64,000 nucleotides of DNA from Aporrectodea caliginosa (Eukaryota > Annelida > Clitellata > Crassiclitellata > Lumbricidae): assembly GCA_020284085.1 (NCBI GenBank), contig JACEVL010000147.1:1003501-1067500 (forward strand), in the 5' to 3' direction. The notes beneath the pieces are model-generated. The model saw only the letters and a list, made by a program, of their open reading frames with translations, was not told where the DNA came from and made no database searches. The position numbers and the translations under genes were made by a program. Shown here in pieces: positions 13,101-22,800 of the stretch. The number at the start of each line of letters is the position of its first letter. The stretch's first letter is position 1.

Positions 13101-16100
13101 CCAAGTTTGACGGCGAGCGGATATTTTGTGGTTGTGTAATTATCAATGGCATGGTTGTTTCCTCCGGTTCCATTCCAGAACTTGCGGCCACACAAGATGG
13201 TTCCATCGGTTAGGTTCAGCCACAGGTTCTCCTTCATTCCACACCGTTCGCAGCTCCATCCGGACGGTGGAATCTTTTTCCCCATCTTCAGCTGATCCAA
13301 GTTATTTGCATACCTAAAAAATGTAGCACAGAGTTGCAAGACATAATGTCGGAGATCCTTCTGAACCAAATGCTCATGTGGCAATAACCCCAGATCCGGC
13401 TGCTTAAAACTGCCTTTAGTAACTTCTATACTGCTGGTGTCTAATGCACATACTATATGAAGCACCAAAACCCTATAACGACATCAATATCCAGAAGATC
13501 AGGCCACAGATCTTAAGGAATTTATTAAGATTAGAGAAGAAAACCAAATTACAACACCCTCAAAGCAGAATCCTTTCTCCTTAACATGACATCCGTCTCC
13601 ATGCTAAATCCAAACTGGCCATACGTCAGTTCTCCTGCACAATTATATAAGCGAAGCCTCCAAGCAAAAGTTAACCAAGTGAAAACTCTCACTGGCCTTG
13701 AAGGCTGAAGATGTTCTCCGTTCCACAGAATCTCCAACAGAGCTGTTTCTTGGTCTATTCCATGTTGCAAAAAGTTAGAAAATGCCAAGACTGACTGCTG
13801 GATCTGCAAACCAAAACAAACACTTCCAATTAAAAACTCTGGGAAAAAGTACAACATACCTACACGAAACTAAATGCATGAACTATCATTTGCATTCTGA
13901 ACTGAAAGAAAGACACTACAGTTACTGAAGAGCTAATCCTTACCCCCTCCCATTTGAGGGTTTCTACAATATGTGGCACTTTTGCCTCAGATTTTTAAGA
14001 AAAATTCAATTACGATTTTTTTACTTTTCAAAGTGCTAATCTATTAATATTAATAATATCAAGATGTGTGATAGGCAGCAATGCACAGATTTCAATATTT
14101 CTGTTAAAAATTGAGAAAATGTGTTTTTTCCAAATTCGTCATGGAGTTGACAAGCGTCAAGGAGTTCGCGTCACACAGTTGACTTTCACATTTTAAGAGT
14201 CTTCAGGCAACAATGAGAAATATATAATCAGTCACTGTCAGCTGAAGGTATAGGCCTACTTTCTCAGCCTACTGACAATGGAGGCATAATTGCAGGACAG
14301 AAAACAGCAAAATGATCCTAAATGGGAGAAGTAATGAGGGAGCATAAAACACATGAAGAAATTAATGAGATCAGTTCCAGAAACATTAACATTATCAAAG
14401 TTCAACGCATTGTATATCGATACTTATAAGGATGATGAAATGACGACTACAATACAGAAACATATGTTTGTTAGGGAACTAAATATATACCATTTAGATG
14501 CTGCTAGATTTTTGAAAATGTGGATTCTGTGACAATTTGTCGACTGCACGACGTGGGCGTGCGTCACGGAGTTGACCGTCACGGAGTTGACAAATCGTTT
14601 AATTTTCGCCAAAAATCGGCACATGCGAAATAAAATAATTTCAAATGACGTTTGCAACAAAGACAGGACTCTATCACATCCACAAAGGACACATTACATT
14701 GAAAGTTTTATTTATATATTCTTGAATATTTACGTCACGTAGTTCAGCGGTTTTCAAACTTTATTTTTATTGTACCCCCAGGTTACAAAAATGAATTTTG
14801 GCGTACCCCCAACAAGGTAAGATCAAAAACAACATGCAAGCGTGAAATCCCTTGCAATTAACAACTCCTTTTAATCATTGGTGCAAACCGGGTATTATAG
14901 TCATAGGTAGAAAATTTTAAAAGTAATATAATTTTAACTTAAGAATGTAGGCCTAGTTATATCAACAAAAAGGAAATATAAAATCACTATTAGAAAGTGT
15001 TAATGTTTTGACAAGCGCAGATTTACAATATCTGGTTTAATATGTGTCTATTTCAAACGCAAATCTGGTTCGAGTTCAAGCTTTGTTTTGTATTTGTTAT
15101 TGATCGCAAGCATATAGCTGAAAAACCTGTTTCACACAGATATGACATGCTGGAAGGAATCAAACATTTTAAAGCTCCGCCAGAAATTAATCCATATTCA
15201 GCTCTTCGTTTCAGCCAAAAATCACACAACATGTCTTTCTTGAATACGTTCTTCAATCCATCATAACATGTTAGTTCAACAAGCTGGTCTCTTTCCTGGA
15301 CTAAAAATCAGCCGGCAACACTACATCCGATAGCATAAACTCATAGAAATGTACGGAAAAATGGACAATCAACGGTGGACGTAGAATAGCTAGTGAAAGA
15401 AAGATGGACATGAAGTCCATAAACTTATTGAAAATTTTAATTTTTGAAATTTTTCGCGTACCCCTTAGCGACACCTGGCGTACCCCCAGGGGTACGCGTA
15501 CCACAGTTTGAAAACCCCTGACGTAGTTGACATCAATTAAACATACGCGGTGCAACAATATTGTTAACTTTTTGTTGTTTAAAAAATTAAACTCAAGATA
15601 AACTTCTCATGTTTACCAGCAGCATTGGCAACGACAAAAGACATAATCAGCTGCTAAACACCGTAAAAAATACTAGCCGTTACAAGTTGGACACGAGTTT
15701 TGTAGACGTCATGGAGTTGACATTTGGATGTAGGACACTGGAATTTGCTCCATTAAAATTTAATTTTTCACTCAAACAAACTCAAACTCAATATATTAAG
15801 CATGGTTTATGTTGTAAACAATATGTTACTGAAAATGAATAATAAATTTTCGGTTTGGCTATATGCACAATTGGAAATAAACAGGTTTTCCCGACTTCGG
15901 TACACATCTGGGACAACACAGTTTCTGTTGAAATGCTTCGACTGTGAGGTAATAAAACCACTTGAAAAATTTATGATCGTGCCAATTTAAAAATTCTTTT
16001 AGTTTTATATGGGTTGTCTGAAACAAACCTACCTGCGTTACGGATTGTCATATATTGCCACAGAAGCTTTAAAAAATATTTTAAACACCGCGGACAGCAA

Positions 16101-18782
16101 AATGGACACTTATTGTAGAAACACTCATTTAACGAATTAGTACCTCACCCTTGTTATAGCACAGAGTATTTGCAGGGTAATGCTGTCCAAAACAAGGTAT
16201 TTGAACCAATCAACTGAGCAGCAGAATCATTTTATGCTGCAGAGGAAGAGAAAATGTAAACCTGATCGGGTAGTTCACACGATATTGGGACTTGGGTCCA
16301 GTCCGGCAGAGTGACTAAACTGAGATTGTCTTCAATATCCAAAACATGTTTTCCATCTTCGGAAATTTTCATCCCTTGAAAAAGACCAAATCATAAAGTA
16401 CATTATTACATGTCTTACGAAAGCGTCACAAGCCAACTGTATTAGATCCATTATTTAATTTTTTCACCCAAATCACAAAACTTCTAAATATAACACCAGA
16501 CTTCAACTGATCACAAATTACTTGATTGTGAGTCTCAAAAGACAAAGCAAAACGTTTATGAAGATCTGCGAGCAAACCAGGTATTCATAGAGAATTAACC
16601 ATCTGGAGTAATTCATTTATTCCACAAGTTGTTACACAATTTCAAATTATTTCTAAAATGCAAAACCTTATTTTTGACTTTCATCCTGATAAATTTCCCC
16701 AAAGATGTCCATTTTAACTATTCAGAAAAACAACAACAAATGAAAAAGACAACTCAGGGTAGATTTGACCATTCAGTCAGCTGTGGAATGAGAACTGGCG
16801 ATAGTTTTAGAAAAAAATCTGTTGACAGGTTACACTCACACGATTCGAGTTTCAATGGCTTCCTTTTTTCTTTTTCAGTTGGCCTTAGTATCTACATAAT
16901 TTCAAGAAACAATCTTCAAACCCACGAGTAAAACAGAAACAATGAATGAGCTTCCCACTACGGTCTGCTCCAACACCTTCTCTGTTAAGTAAATGACTAA
17001 ACTATTGGTCAAAAAGTCATCCTAGTGATAAATCCTAATGCCTCATATATTTTTCTCACCTCACATCCTGTCTTTTCTCAGGGTTACTCACACTGGAAGT
17101 GGTTCTGAAAGGCTTATTATACATGACCTGTATTGTAGCAGGAGGTGATCTTTGGAAGCAAATGGCATATTGAACAATCAATTAATTGAACATTTCCTCA
17201 TTGGTTGAATGTGAACTTCTGTTGTGAAGCCCTCAATGATAATTGATCAATGCACATGGTTTACCCTTTAACGATGACCTGCATTGGTTTCCCAGTCGCT
17301 ATTAATATACTCAAAATGTTAAAGTGTTAAACAGCCAGCCACACTTTCAAATCATAAATGAGGTCAGAGTATGTAAATAACACATGTCACATCCTCTGAG
17401 AGTTACTTCAGAGGTGCTATACAAATCATCAGACACATAGTCTTTGGGTGCCATTGTTATGGCTGCCGCTTGTTGTTAAATAACATTCATGATAAATAAC
17501 ATGTGAATATACAATTTATAGAATGCATAAATAGTGTAATCCAGAAATAGAGAAAACAATACTTTAAACTTCCATGTTAGCCAAAATGCGGTCTGCAATT
17601 GGTCTCACAATAAAGAATATTCTTTTCTATTCTATTCTATACACACCTCACGTTGCATTCGTTTGATGTGGAGGAAAATGGCATTTGACGTTTTCTGAAA
17701 ATACATGTCCACATGTCTGTGTCCAAGACCAATGAAGCTATTTAAACAGATGTACAGGCCATCTTCGCTATCCTATGACAACAGCAAGAAAAACAATCCA
17801 GTCAACAAAATCTAACCCAATGACTTCTACAGCGTTGTTATCATAACGATCAAGGCATCCGTCAATCGTGGCTTCAACTGAGATCATAGTCAAGATCCAT
17901 TGGAGCAGCCAAGACAATCAGAGCGGGACGGGAAACCAGAAATCAGCTGCATGAGAGAAACCATATTTAAACTGATGTGAACAAATTATGCGTTATGTGT
18001 CATTATCTGTTTTGTCGTGGAGGAGGGAAATTTCTGCCATGAAATAATAGCTAATGACCCAATGCAAAACCATACAATAAAGCTGGTCATTTTCCAGGTT
18101 TTTATCTTTGCCTGCCGGACAGAAGGCCAAAAAGGAGGATAAGTCCTCCCTTTTGCCGGACGTCTGGCAACCAGTTTCTATCTCATTTTTAGAACAGGTT
18201 CACACAACATAAAATGCTGTTCAAAACACAATCGATTAAACCGTAGTTTAGGTTGGTCAGTCAGGAACTTCGTCGCACAGTTTTTCCATAAGAAGGCATA
18301 CTAACATAAGGCTCCGATTGTCCCTGCTCAAATTGACATCATCACAGAACTATTATAGAGTATAGACATACATGGCTAGTTCTGTGATATGTTAGCCAGT
18401 CTAGAAACTGGCTAACTTGTGTACAACTAAACAGCAAAGTACTGAACTCAATTTTTTTAAACAAGTTGCGGTCATGACAACTTGTGTAAGAATAACGGAA
18501 CATTATCATTGGGCCTACGATTACGATATACAAACTCGACTAGCGAAATTTTGGCAATTACTTGAGCGAATGACAGCATGCTAAACGTTGCCTTATATTG
18601 CCGGAAACTTAGGCCCAAAACTACAGTTTTACAACAAAAGCTTAATTAAAAGCAGCTTTCAGCAGTTTACAAACCAAGGTATCGAAGGAAAACTGGCTTT
18701 CATTCTTGTATTCCTGGACATCGGTTGCAGCAGACGGAATTCGTATTCGATTCAAATGACGACTCAAGCACGACGACGCCAT
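976..18782 (-). CDS. USP5: Ubiquitin carboxyl-terminal hydrolase 5/13 (isopeptidase T), 19 coding exons
   Basis: This deubiquitinase of the USP5/USP13 family disassembles free polyubiquitin chains from the unanchored end. Coding exons in transcript order: 18675-18782, 17647-17772, 16840-16891, 16262-16374, 13697-13803, 13078-13313, 11937-12031, 11261-11454, 10915-10986, 7400-7466, 6540-6662, 5909-6062, 5476-5533, 4780-4902, 3554-3642, 2551-2667, 1851-1945, 1410-1539, 976-1148. All phases join and give about 743 residues; the vertebrate proteins have roughly 835-863. The product has an N-terminal ubiquitin-binding region, a ZnF-UBP at about residues 175-245, a Cys box with GNSC at about Cys326, the [15 protein letters not shown] block and a His box with CGHYVCH at about His705. 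The start ATG is at 18780-18782, and the segment after it matches the family N-terminus (IRIPSA, then FSFDT). Tandem UBA domains are expected, but only the last part of UBA2 ([12 protein letters not shown]) is visible, which explains the short length. The intron after exon 5 appears to use a GC donor. USP5 and USP13 are vertebrate duplicates; this gene probably predates the split. Confidence 0.93.
2043..2165 (-). mobile_element. LINE endonuclease/reverse-transcriptase remnant
   Basis: Minus-strand translation gives [10 protein letters not shown], then [12 protein letters not shown]. This is the C-terminal tail of the widespread endonuclease-reverse transcriptase LINE proteins, where a W-N-x-A-E-x-x-A-x-N-R-x-x-W-R pattern recurs. 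It sits in the intron between USP5 exons 16 and 17. It is short and truncated at both ends. Confidence 0.6.
2399..2421. repeat. (AATG)n microsatellite
   Basis: A short run of tandem AATG units within a USP5 intron. Confidence 0.7.
2815..3173 (+). mobile_element. LINE reverse-transcriptase C-terminal remnant
   Basis: An open frame of 118 residues reads [12 protein letters not shown], then [16 protein letters not shown], then [16 protein letters not shown] and WRNLIM. This is the classic post-RT region of a non-LTR endonuclease-reverse transcriptase. It lies antisense in the USP5 intron between exons 15 and 16. The catalytic RT core (YADD/FADD) is absent, so this is a 5'-truncated copy. Confidence 0.8.
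4318..4725. mobile_element. Dispersed retroelement with the TTTATATAGCGCC tail motif
   Basis: The block 4336-4382 carries the motif pair TTTATATAGCGCC and CTCAGAGGCGCTC. The pair recurs at 12395-12435, 19390-19430, 36642-36682, 45190-45235 and 47736-47785. The remainder reads like decayed protein on the plus strand ([14 protein letters not shown]) but is broken by stops. It is probably a SINE or LINE 3' region, and lies in the intron between USP5 exons 14 and 15. Confidence 0.5.
6240..6400. repeat. TATCG-rich degenerate repeat
   Basis: Many copies of GTATCG, CGATAC and TATCGCCGATAC occur in both orientations within 160 bases of the USP5 intron between exons 11 and 12. The left edge, CAGGGCTGCTAATATCACG, looks like a hAT-type terminus (CAGNG), but no matching right end was found. 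Confidence 0.45.
7020..7182 (+). mobile_element. Non-LTR retroelement 3' end with (ATGTT)n tail
   Basis: The block GGGACCCTGGTCCCTTTAGG, then AATAAA, then repeated ATGTT units is typical of a non-LTR element 3' end with a short tandem tail. It is intronic in the USP5 gene. The class cannot be fixed from the sequence alone. Confidence 0.4.
7556..7981 (-). other. 141-codon open frame in a USP5 intron, unrecognised
   Basis: The frame runs on the USP5 sense strand between exons 9 and 10 and starts at ATG (7979-7981). It has hydrophobic and basic stretches such as [15 protein letters not shown] and [16 protein letters not shown] recognise no domain. Its flanks show no TIR or tail that I can identify. 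It could be a fragment of a mobile element or a chance frame. Confidence 0.2.
8828..9140 (+). mobile_element. LINE 3' end (C-terminal RT region and TTGTATTGTATTGT tail)
   Basis: Plus-strand translation reads [20 protein letters not shown], then EWNSLPE, then [11 protein letters not shown]. This is the usual C-terminus of L2/CR1-like LINEs (FGxRxFxVAxPxxWNxLP, FKxxLKTxLF). The 3' tail is a short run of GTATT. It is antisense to the USP5 gene, in the intron between exons 9 and 10. Confidence 0.65.
9394..10110 (-). pseudogene. P-element/THAP9-type transposase remnant
   Basis: Minus-strand fragments read [11 protein letters not shown] (about 9980-10030) and then [14 protein letters not shown] with [18 protein letters not shown] and [14 protein letters not shown] (9671-9928). 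The second block is the segment of P-type transposases that precedes the C-terminal domain (LxxxEGxRxANKLxxxHxxxxxxKMxVxxAAQxxSxxVADAI). Stops and frame changes show decay. An adjoining frame (9394-9639) may be further debris. It is intronic in USP5, on the host's sense strand. Confidence 0.65.
11261..11454 (-). CDS. USP5: USP5 exon 8: catalytic cysteine box
   Basis: The exon encodes [18 protein letters not shown], the USP Cys box. The nucleophile codon lies at 11314-11316. The upstream part, [15 protein letters not shown], matches the linker between the ZnF-UBP and catalytic domains of USP5. The acceptor is in phase 0 and the GTAAGC donor in phase 2. The next coding exon is the small 72-bp exon at 10915-10986 ([16 protein letters not shown]). 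Confidence 0.93.
12055..12150. repeat. Short degenerate tandem repeat (CATTTGGCTTGGCATTCTG)
   Basis: Three to four imperfect copies of a unit of roughly 28 bases lie in the USP5 intron just upstream of exon 7. Confidence 0.5.
12380..12600 (-). mobile_element. tRNA-derived SINE (type B: head, body, AGGCGC tail)
   Basis: On the minus strand the head reads GGCGCGGTGGTGTAGGGG and carries the B-box-like GGGTTCGAATCC. The body follows (GTAGGGACCCTGGGCAAGTC), then a tail with AGAGGCGCTATAACAAG and GTATT units. The same family occurs at 47736-48000. It is inserted in the tail of the adjoining type A SINE. Confidence 0.8.
12601..12757 (-). mobile_element. tRNA-derived SINE (type A)
   Basis: The minus strand has an A box in GAGTGGCCGAGTGGGTTGG and a B box in GGGTTCGCTTCCCGG. 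These are followed by the body GATTAATTTCTCGGATCTTT and GGGTGGCTCGGTCGCA and a short TATTGTATTG-like tail. The near-identical copy at 18903-19050 lies in the opposite orientation. The body after the tRNA-like part rules out a functional tRNA. Confidence 0.8.
12930..12985. repeat. AT-rich microsatellites (TTAATA)n and (ATT)n
   Basis: Two adjoining simple-sequence runs in the intron between USP5 exons 6 and 7. Confidence 0.7.
13078..13313 (-). CDS. USP5: USP5 exon 6: ZnF-UBP ubiquitin-binding zinc finger
   Basis: This exon encodes the zinc-finger UBP domain that binds the free C-terminal glycines of ubiquitin. Visible hallmarks are [35 protein letters not shown] and [15 protein letters not shown]. 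The Cys pairs and His residues of the family are all present. The exon starts with one base that completes a split Arg codon and ends in phase 1 at a GTAAGA donor. Confidence 0.95.
14138..15721. repeat. Dispersed 14-mer GTCAYGGAGTTGAC cluster
   Basis: Copies lie at 14138-14151, 14170-14183 (diverged), 14563-14576, 14578-14591, 14734-14744 plus 15529-15531 (split by the hAT insertion), and 15708-15721. The ends GTCA and TGAC are inverted relative to each other. The spacing is irregular, so this is not a simple tandem repeat. Confidence 0.7.
14745..15520 (-). mobile_element. hAT-family DNA transposon remnant with 8-bp target-site duplication
   Basis: The ends are CAGCGGTTTTCAAACT (left) and, as the reverse complement of the right end, CAGGGGTTTTCAAACT. 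Both fit hAT termini. Identical 8-bp direct repeats ACGTAGTT flank the element at 14737-14744 and 15521-15528. Inside, the minus strand keeps part of a ZBED5-like hAT transposase C-terminus ([18 protein letters not shown], then [12 protein letters not shown], 15053-15256). At 776 bp it is an internally deleted, non-autonomous copy in the intron between USP5 exons 4 and 5. Confidence 0.88.
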
Positions 18783-18902
18783 TTTTCAATTATAACTTGG
18801 GACTGTTGGGAGAACGACTTTCACATCACGTGACTTGAACCAGGCAGTATAGATACGCGCAGAGCTATGGATACGCGGAGTTGCAGTAATCTAACTGCTA
18901 GA

Positions 18903-19050
18903 GATCCTGAGTGGCCGAGTGGGTTGGTAGCCCGCTCGTCACGTCGGCGGCTCGCGTTCGATTCCCGGTCGGTCGGTTTATCAGAGATTAATTTCTCGGA
19001 TCTTTACTGCGGTTGGCTCGGTCGCAATATATAACGTGGAGTACGAGGTT
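18903..19050 (+). mobile_element. tRNA-derived SINE (type A)
   Basis: It has an A box in GAGTGGCCGAGTGGGTTGG, a B box in GCGTTCGATTCCCGG, and then the same body as the copy at 12601-12757 (GATTAATTTCTCGGATC, GGTTGGCTCGGTCGCA). It sits about 120 bp upstream of the USP5 start codon, in the opposite direction. Confidence 0.8.
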
Positions 19051-19959
19051 GCACTTTGTATCCGACACTAATCATCTTCGATATGAAAAAGTGTCGTTAA
19101 GCTCAAGTACAACGTAATCTAACTGGAACTACTAGGGTAACTAGGCTATACTGCCATATACTGGAATTCCGTACATAGGCCTACTCTGACAGAGCACGTC
19201 CCAAGCCTTTCGGAAGCCTATGGAAGGAGAAGACCGACGCCAATATTATCTTTGTTACGTCAGAGTATCGTTAAACGGCTGGTTTAAACCAGCATATTAA
19301 GCTGTCTTTTGTACAGCTGCACTCACTTGGGTAACCTGATTATTAGGGCTTTTAACGATTAATGTAATGTAATGTAATGTAATGTAACAAAACATTTATA
19401 AAGCGCCACTTAAGAGTCTCTCAGAAGCGCTCAACACGTGGCCATCTCACTCAATCATCAATTATTCGTTAACTAGTCACAAGTTAGCCTACAGGTGAAT
19501 TATTAGGAGCCGAGCTACAATTAGGCGAATTTTGTGTTTATTAATATACATCTTTAAATAAGACTCGCGGAATTATAGTTACCTATCTTTAGTTGAGAGA
19601 GTGAAATTATGCGTTAGGCCTATGTGTCATTATCTGTTTTGTCGTGGATGGAAAATTCCTCGAAGGACAAGGCATGGCTCAATACAGATGGCTTGAAGCA
19701 AACCGGCATCAGCGGCCAAGGCCAGATTAGACGCACCTAGGTAGCAGACAAGAGGAGTGACTGAGTTAGTGAGCCACTGAGTCACTGACTCATATACTTA
19801 GTGACTGATCAATTGACTAACTGCCTGAAAGAATGAGTGAGAGAGTCACTGACTAATAATTATACCTAGTGACTGATCAACTGAGTGCCTGAATGACTGA
19901 GTAAATTAGCCACTGATAAATTTACCTAGTGACTGCATGATGACCCGACCGACTGCCTG

Positions 19960-22060
19960 AACGAGTACTGAATACTTGTGAGTACTTTGAGTACTTGAAA
20001 TGGTTTTTAAATACATTGAGTACGTGAATACTTCTACTGGTCGCGATACTCGGATACTGTGTGTACTCAAAATGTGTGAGTACTTGCAATGAGTACATGA
20101 AGTACTTAGCATAGCCTACTCGAAATGCTTGTGAGTGCGTTTATTGCCTGTAAGGACTTTGAATACCTGGGTTAGGGTGCCAATGAAAAACAAAGTTTGC
20201 AAATTTGTAGGTCTCACCCCTTAGTCTTGTTCCTTTAGCTATTAAACTGAAATACATAAAGTTTTGTAGCAATCACATAACATTTACTGGTGGCACAAGA
20301 CCTGTAAAGTTTTCAAACTCTGCAATATGGTATTAAATAAGCTGCTATGTACACATGCAATGTTCCTCGTTGTTTCATTGTTTAATAAATGTTACTGGCT
20401 GCACAGTTTTTGAACGAGTAAATTTTGGGGGTTCTGGAAACTGCTGGTGATGGCTTTCAACCACCTGAAGCAGATATTGCTTCTGCACCTACTGGTTTCT
20501 AACAGCGGAATTGAATGTATGTATTAGTGCGACGCCCCGTTCGCTGTGTCGGTTACCACCTTCAGTTTTTTTTACCCTGCACTGGTATTAATGATATTTA
20601 TTGGCTTGTTGTTTTCGTTTGTTTTCTTTACCGCAGGATTTTTCACATCACTATCTTCACCTTCAGTTGTACTGCTCCCATTGCTGTCTGTATTGCTATC
20701 TGGAATTTCAACAGAACTCTAACCTAGCGATACCTTACGCTCTTGTTCTCTTTTCCTTCTGTGTTCGGTTAGCAGTTTTCTCTTACAACGTCGCTCTTCG
20801 ACCTTCGCCAACTTCAAGTCAACTTGTCCCAGACTACTAAGTCTTCCTTTCTCCCTCTGTGCTAGTTAAAATTCCCGGTCTTCCTGTATTTTTATCAAAT
20901 GCAAAGTTCTGCATGCGCGACATCAAATAAATCGTCAAGAACAGATGTGAATTCATCTTCTTTGTGCTGCTGCGTTTCTGTTCTTCGGGAAGAAGCTTTC
21001 TTCAGACCTTGCTACTTGTGGTGTTGTTGCTTAATTTTGATGATTATGTGGTATTGCTGTCATGTCGGAATGCATGATTTATCCCAAAACTGGCTGATCT
21101 CCTTGGCAGTGGCGGCAGCACTCTCCTGAACTGTTTTGTTCTGCACTGTATGCAGATCAGAAAAACGACTTAACACTTCTTGTCGACTGGAAGGCAGTTT
21201 AGAACCAGTAATGGCCTCAGACAGACCTCCTATAAGGCTAAGCCATACACGATGTATATTTTTTAATGTCTGCCAACTAGACTAAGCCATTATAAGACAA
21301 GAGACCTGTTACATAGTAATACAAACATAAGAATAATATTTTCTGCATACAATGGAACCGAGTTTATATTTCGAACTGTCATAGATTGACAACTAGAAGA
21401 AGATGATAGCAATCTCCTAGTATCACTCACATAAAAATATTCGAAATAATGTAATCAATGCTAATAATAAAACAATCAAATTTGCATTGATTTTCTGTTA
21501 AACATTATGTGGTAACCAATAGTAAATAAGAATAAAAACACTAACGAGTGGAATCAAAAATTATTCTGTTCACAGTACATTTTAGTCTTTAAATTTTAAT
21601 TTTTCCTGCGTGATGTCATAGCATCGAGACTGAATATAAAACACAGATATGATAGTATAGATATAAAGCACGGAAATAATAAAAACTCCTGAGTAATCCA
21701 CATAGTTAACAAGTTTTCAATGACAGAGCAGAACAATATGCCAGAAATTCACTAGCATTAGGACACAATCATTATCATTACTTAGCCTTCAGGAGCAATG
21801 TGCCACCTCTAAATATTTAAATATTTGGTTAATTTTTTTCCTGAATAACTTCCATATATAAAGGAACATTTTTAGAGGGTGAGACCACAGAAAATCAAAA
21901 CTTAAATTTTTCATGTACGTTTCATTGGCACCCTAACCTGGGTGCTTGAAATACTAAGGAGTACTTCAACTATTTGTAATACTTTACAAGCTCTTAGAGT
22001 ATTCGAAATAATTGGAAGTACTTTGAGTACTCGATGAACATTTAAAGTTGATTTACTTTT
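19960..22060. repeat. GAGTACTT-rich degenerate repeat, split by a transposon
   Basis: GAGTACTT-like words recur at 19960-20110 and again at 21950-22045. The two halves were probably one tract before the element at 20172-21936 inserted. Confidence 0.6.
20172..21936 (-). mobile_element. TIR DNA transposon, 1,765 bp, CCTGGG target duplication, decayed ORF
   Basis: The ends are inverted: TTAGGGTGCCAATGAAA at 20172 and its reverse complement ending at 21936. A further GGTCTCACCC block is shared about 45 bp inside the left end and about 60 bp inside the right end. CCTGGG flanks both sides (20166-20171, 21937-21942). The minus strand keeps a broken protein about 20560-21130: EISQFWDK, then a YHIIIKIK region, DEFTSVLDDLFDVAHAELC, and later QVDLKLAKVEERRCKRKLL in shifted frames. 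That pattern belongs to a transposon-associated hypothetical family common in invertebrate genomes. The superfamily is unresolved. Stops and frameshifts show it is inactive. Confidence 0.75.
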
Positions 22061-22800
22061 GGTGTACATGTAGGCCTAGTGAGGATGGAATGAAAAATAT
22101 GTACCAAGGGCAAGGGCGCCAGCATCCTAGCTGGTAGGACAGCGGTGGTCGTACGGCCGCATGCGGCTGTTAGAGGGAGAATTGTCGGCCGTGGACGTAG
22201 GCCTATGACCTAATTCTAATTTTTTTAGGCCGTGTGTATATTAATCTAATAATTCATAAATATTTGTATTTCATTGTTTAAAACTGAGGTAGTGTGCATG
22301 AATTAGTTATGTTTGTGTCTGCATTGGTGCATCTAGGCTTATTTAAGAAGTATTATACTAACTGTTACAAATTGCGACCTGTCAGCTTGATGTTAAGAAT
22401 AAACGAAATGAATTGATTGATTGAACTCTCACACACACGTGGGCGTCTGCAGGAATTTTTTTGCTCATCGGCTGAAATCTCAGAATGTGGAAGTCATTCC
22501 ACTGAAAATGTTATCTTTAGAAAAGCTCAGTTGTTCTCAAGATTGGTATCTTTTATGCTGTTGTTTAATACCGGTATTTGAAAACTTGCACTCAGCAGAA
22601 GTAGCATTTCACTTGAGAGTGAAATTATCATAACCAAACTTAACCGCTCTAGGAATATTAGTAGCCTATTTTTATTGTTAGCACTACCACCGTCCGTGGC
22701 CGCTATTTTAGCAAGACAACCGGAAGAAATTCTGATCAAGATACGGTCCATGGACAAACGCTTGTAGGCCTACATCGTCAGCATAGAGGTGACCAGTTGA

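Larger units (their letters stand above)
18783..22800. other. Gene-poor, repeat-rich interval upstream of USP5
   Basis: No host gene was found. It holds a type A SINE, a SINE/LINE tail with (AATGT)n (19365-19430), TGACTGA-rich low-complexity sequence (19750-19950), GAGTACTT-rich sequence on both sides of a 1.77-kb TIR element, and several TAGGCCTA octamers. The USP5 promoter should lie near 18783-18900, but no TATA box or CpG cluster stands out. Confidence 0.5.

Noticed and set aside
13694..13696. GT donor after CCA in USP5 exon 5
   Set aside because: It leads to an immediate stop with the TTTTAG acceptor. With the alternative acceptor it deletes residues conserved in spacing. It is kept only as a possible alternative form.
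20515..21129. Plus-strand hydrophobic open frames as membrane proteins
   Set aside because: They are the antisense of a decayed transposon-associated protein on the minus strand.
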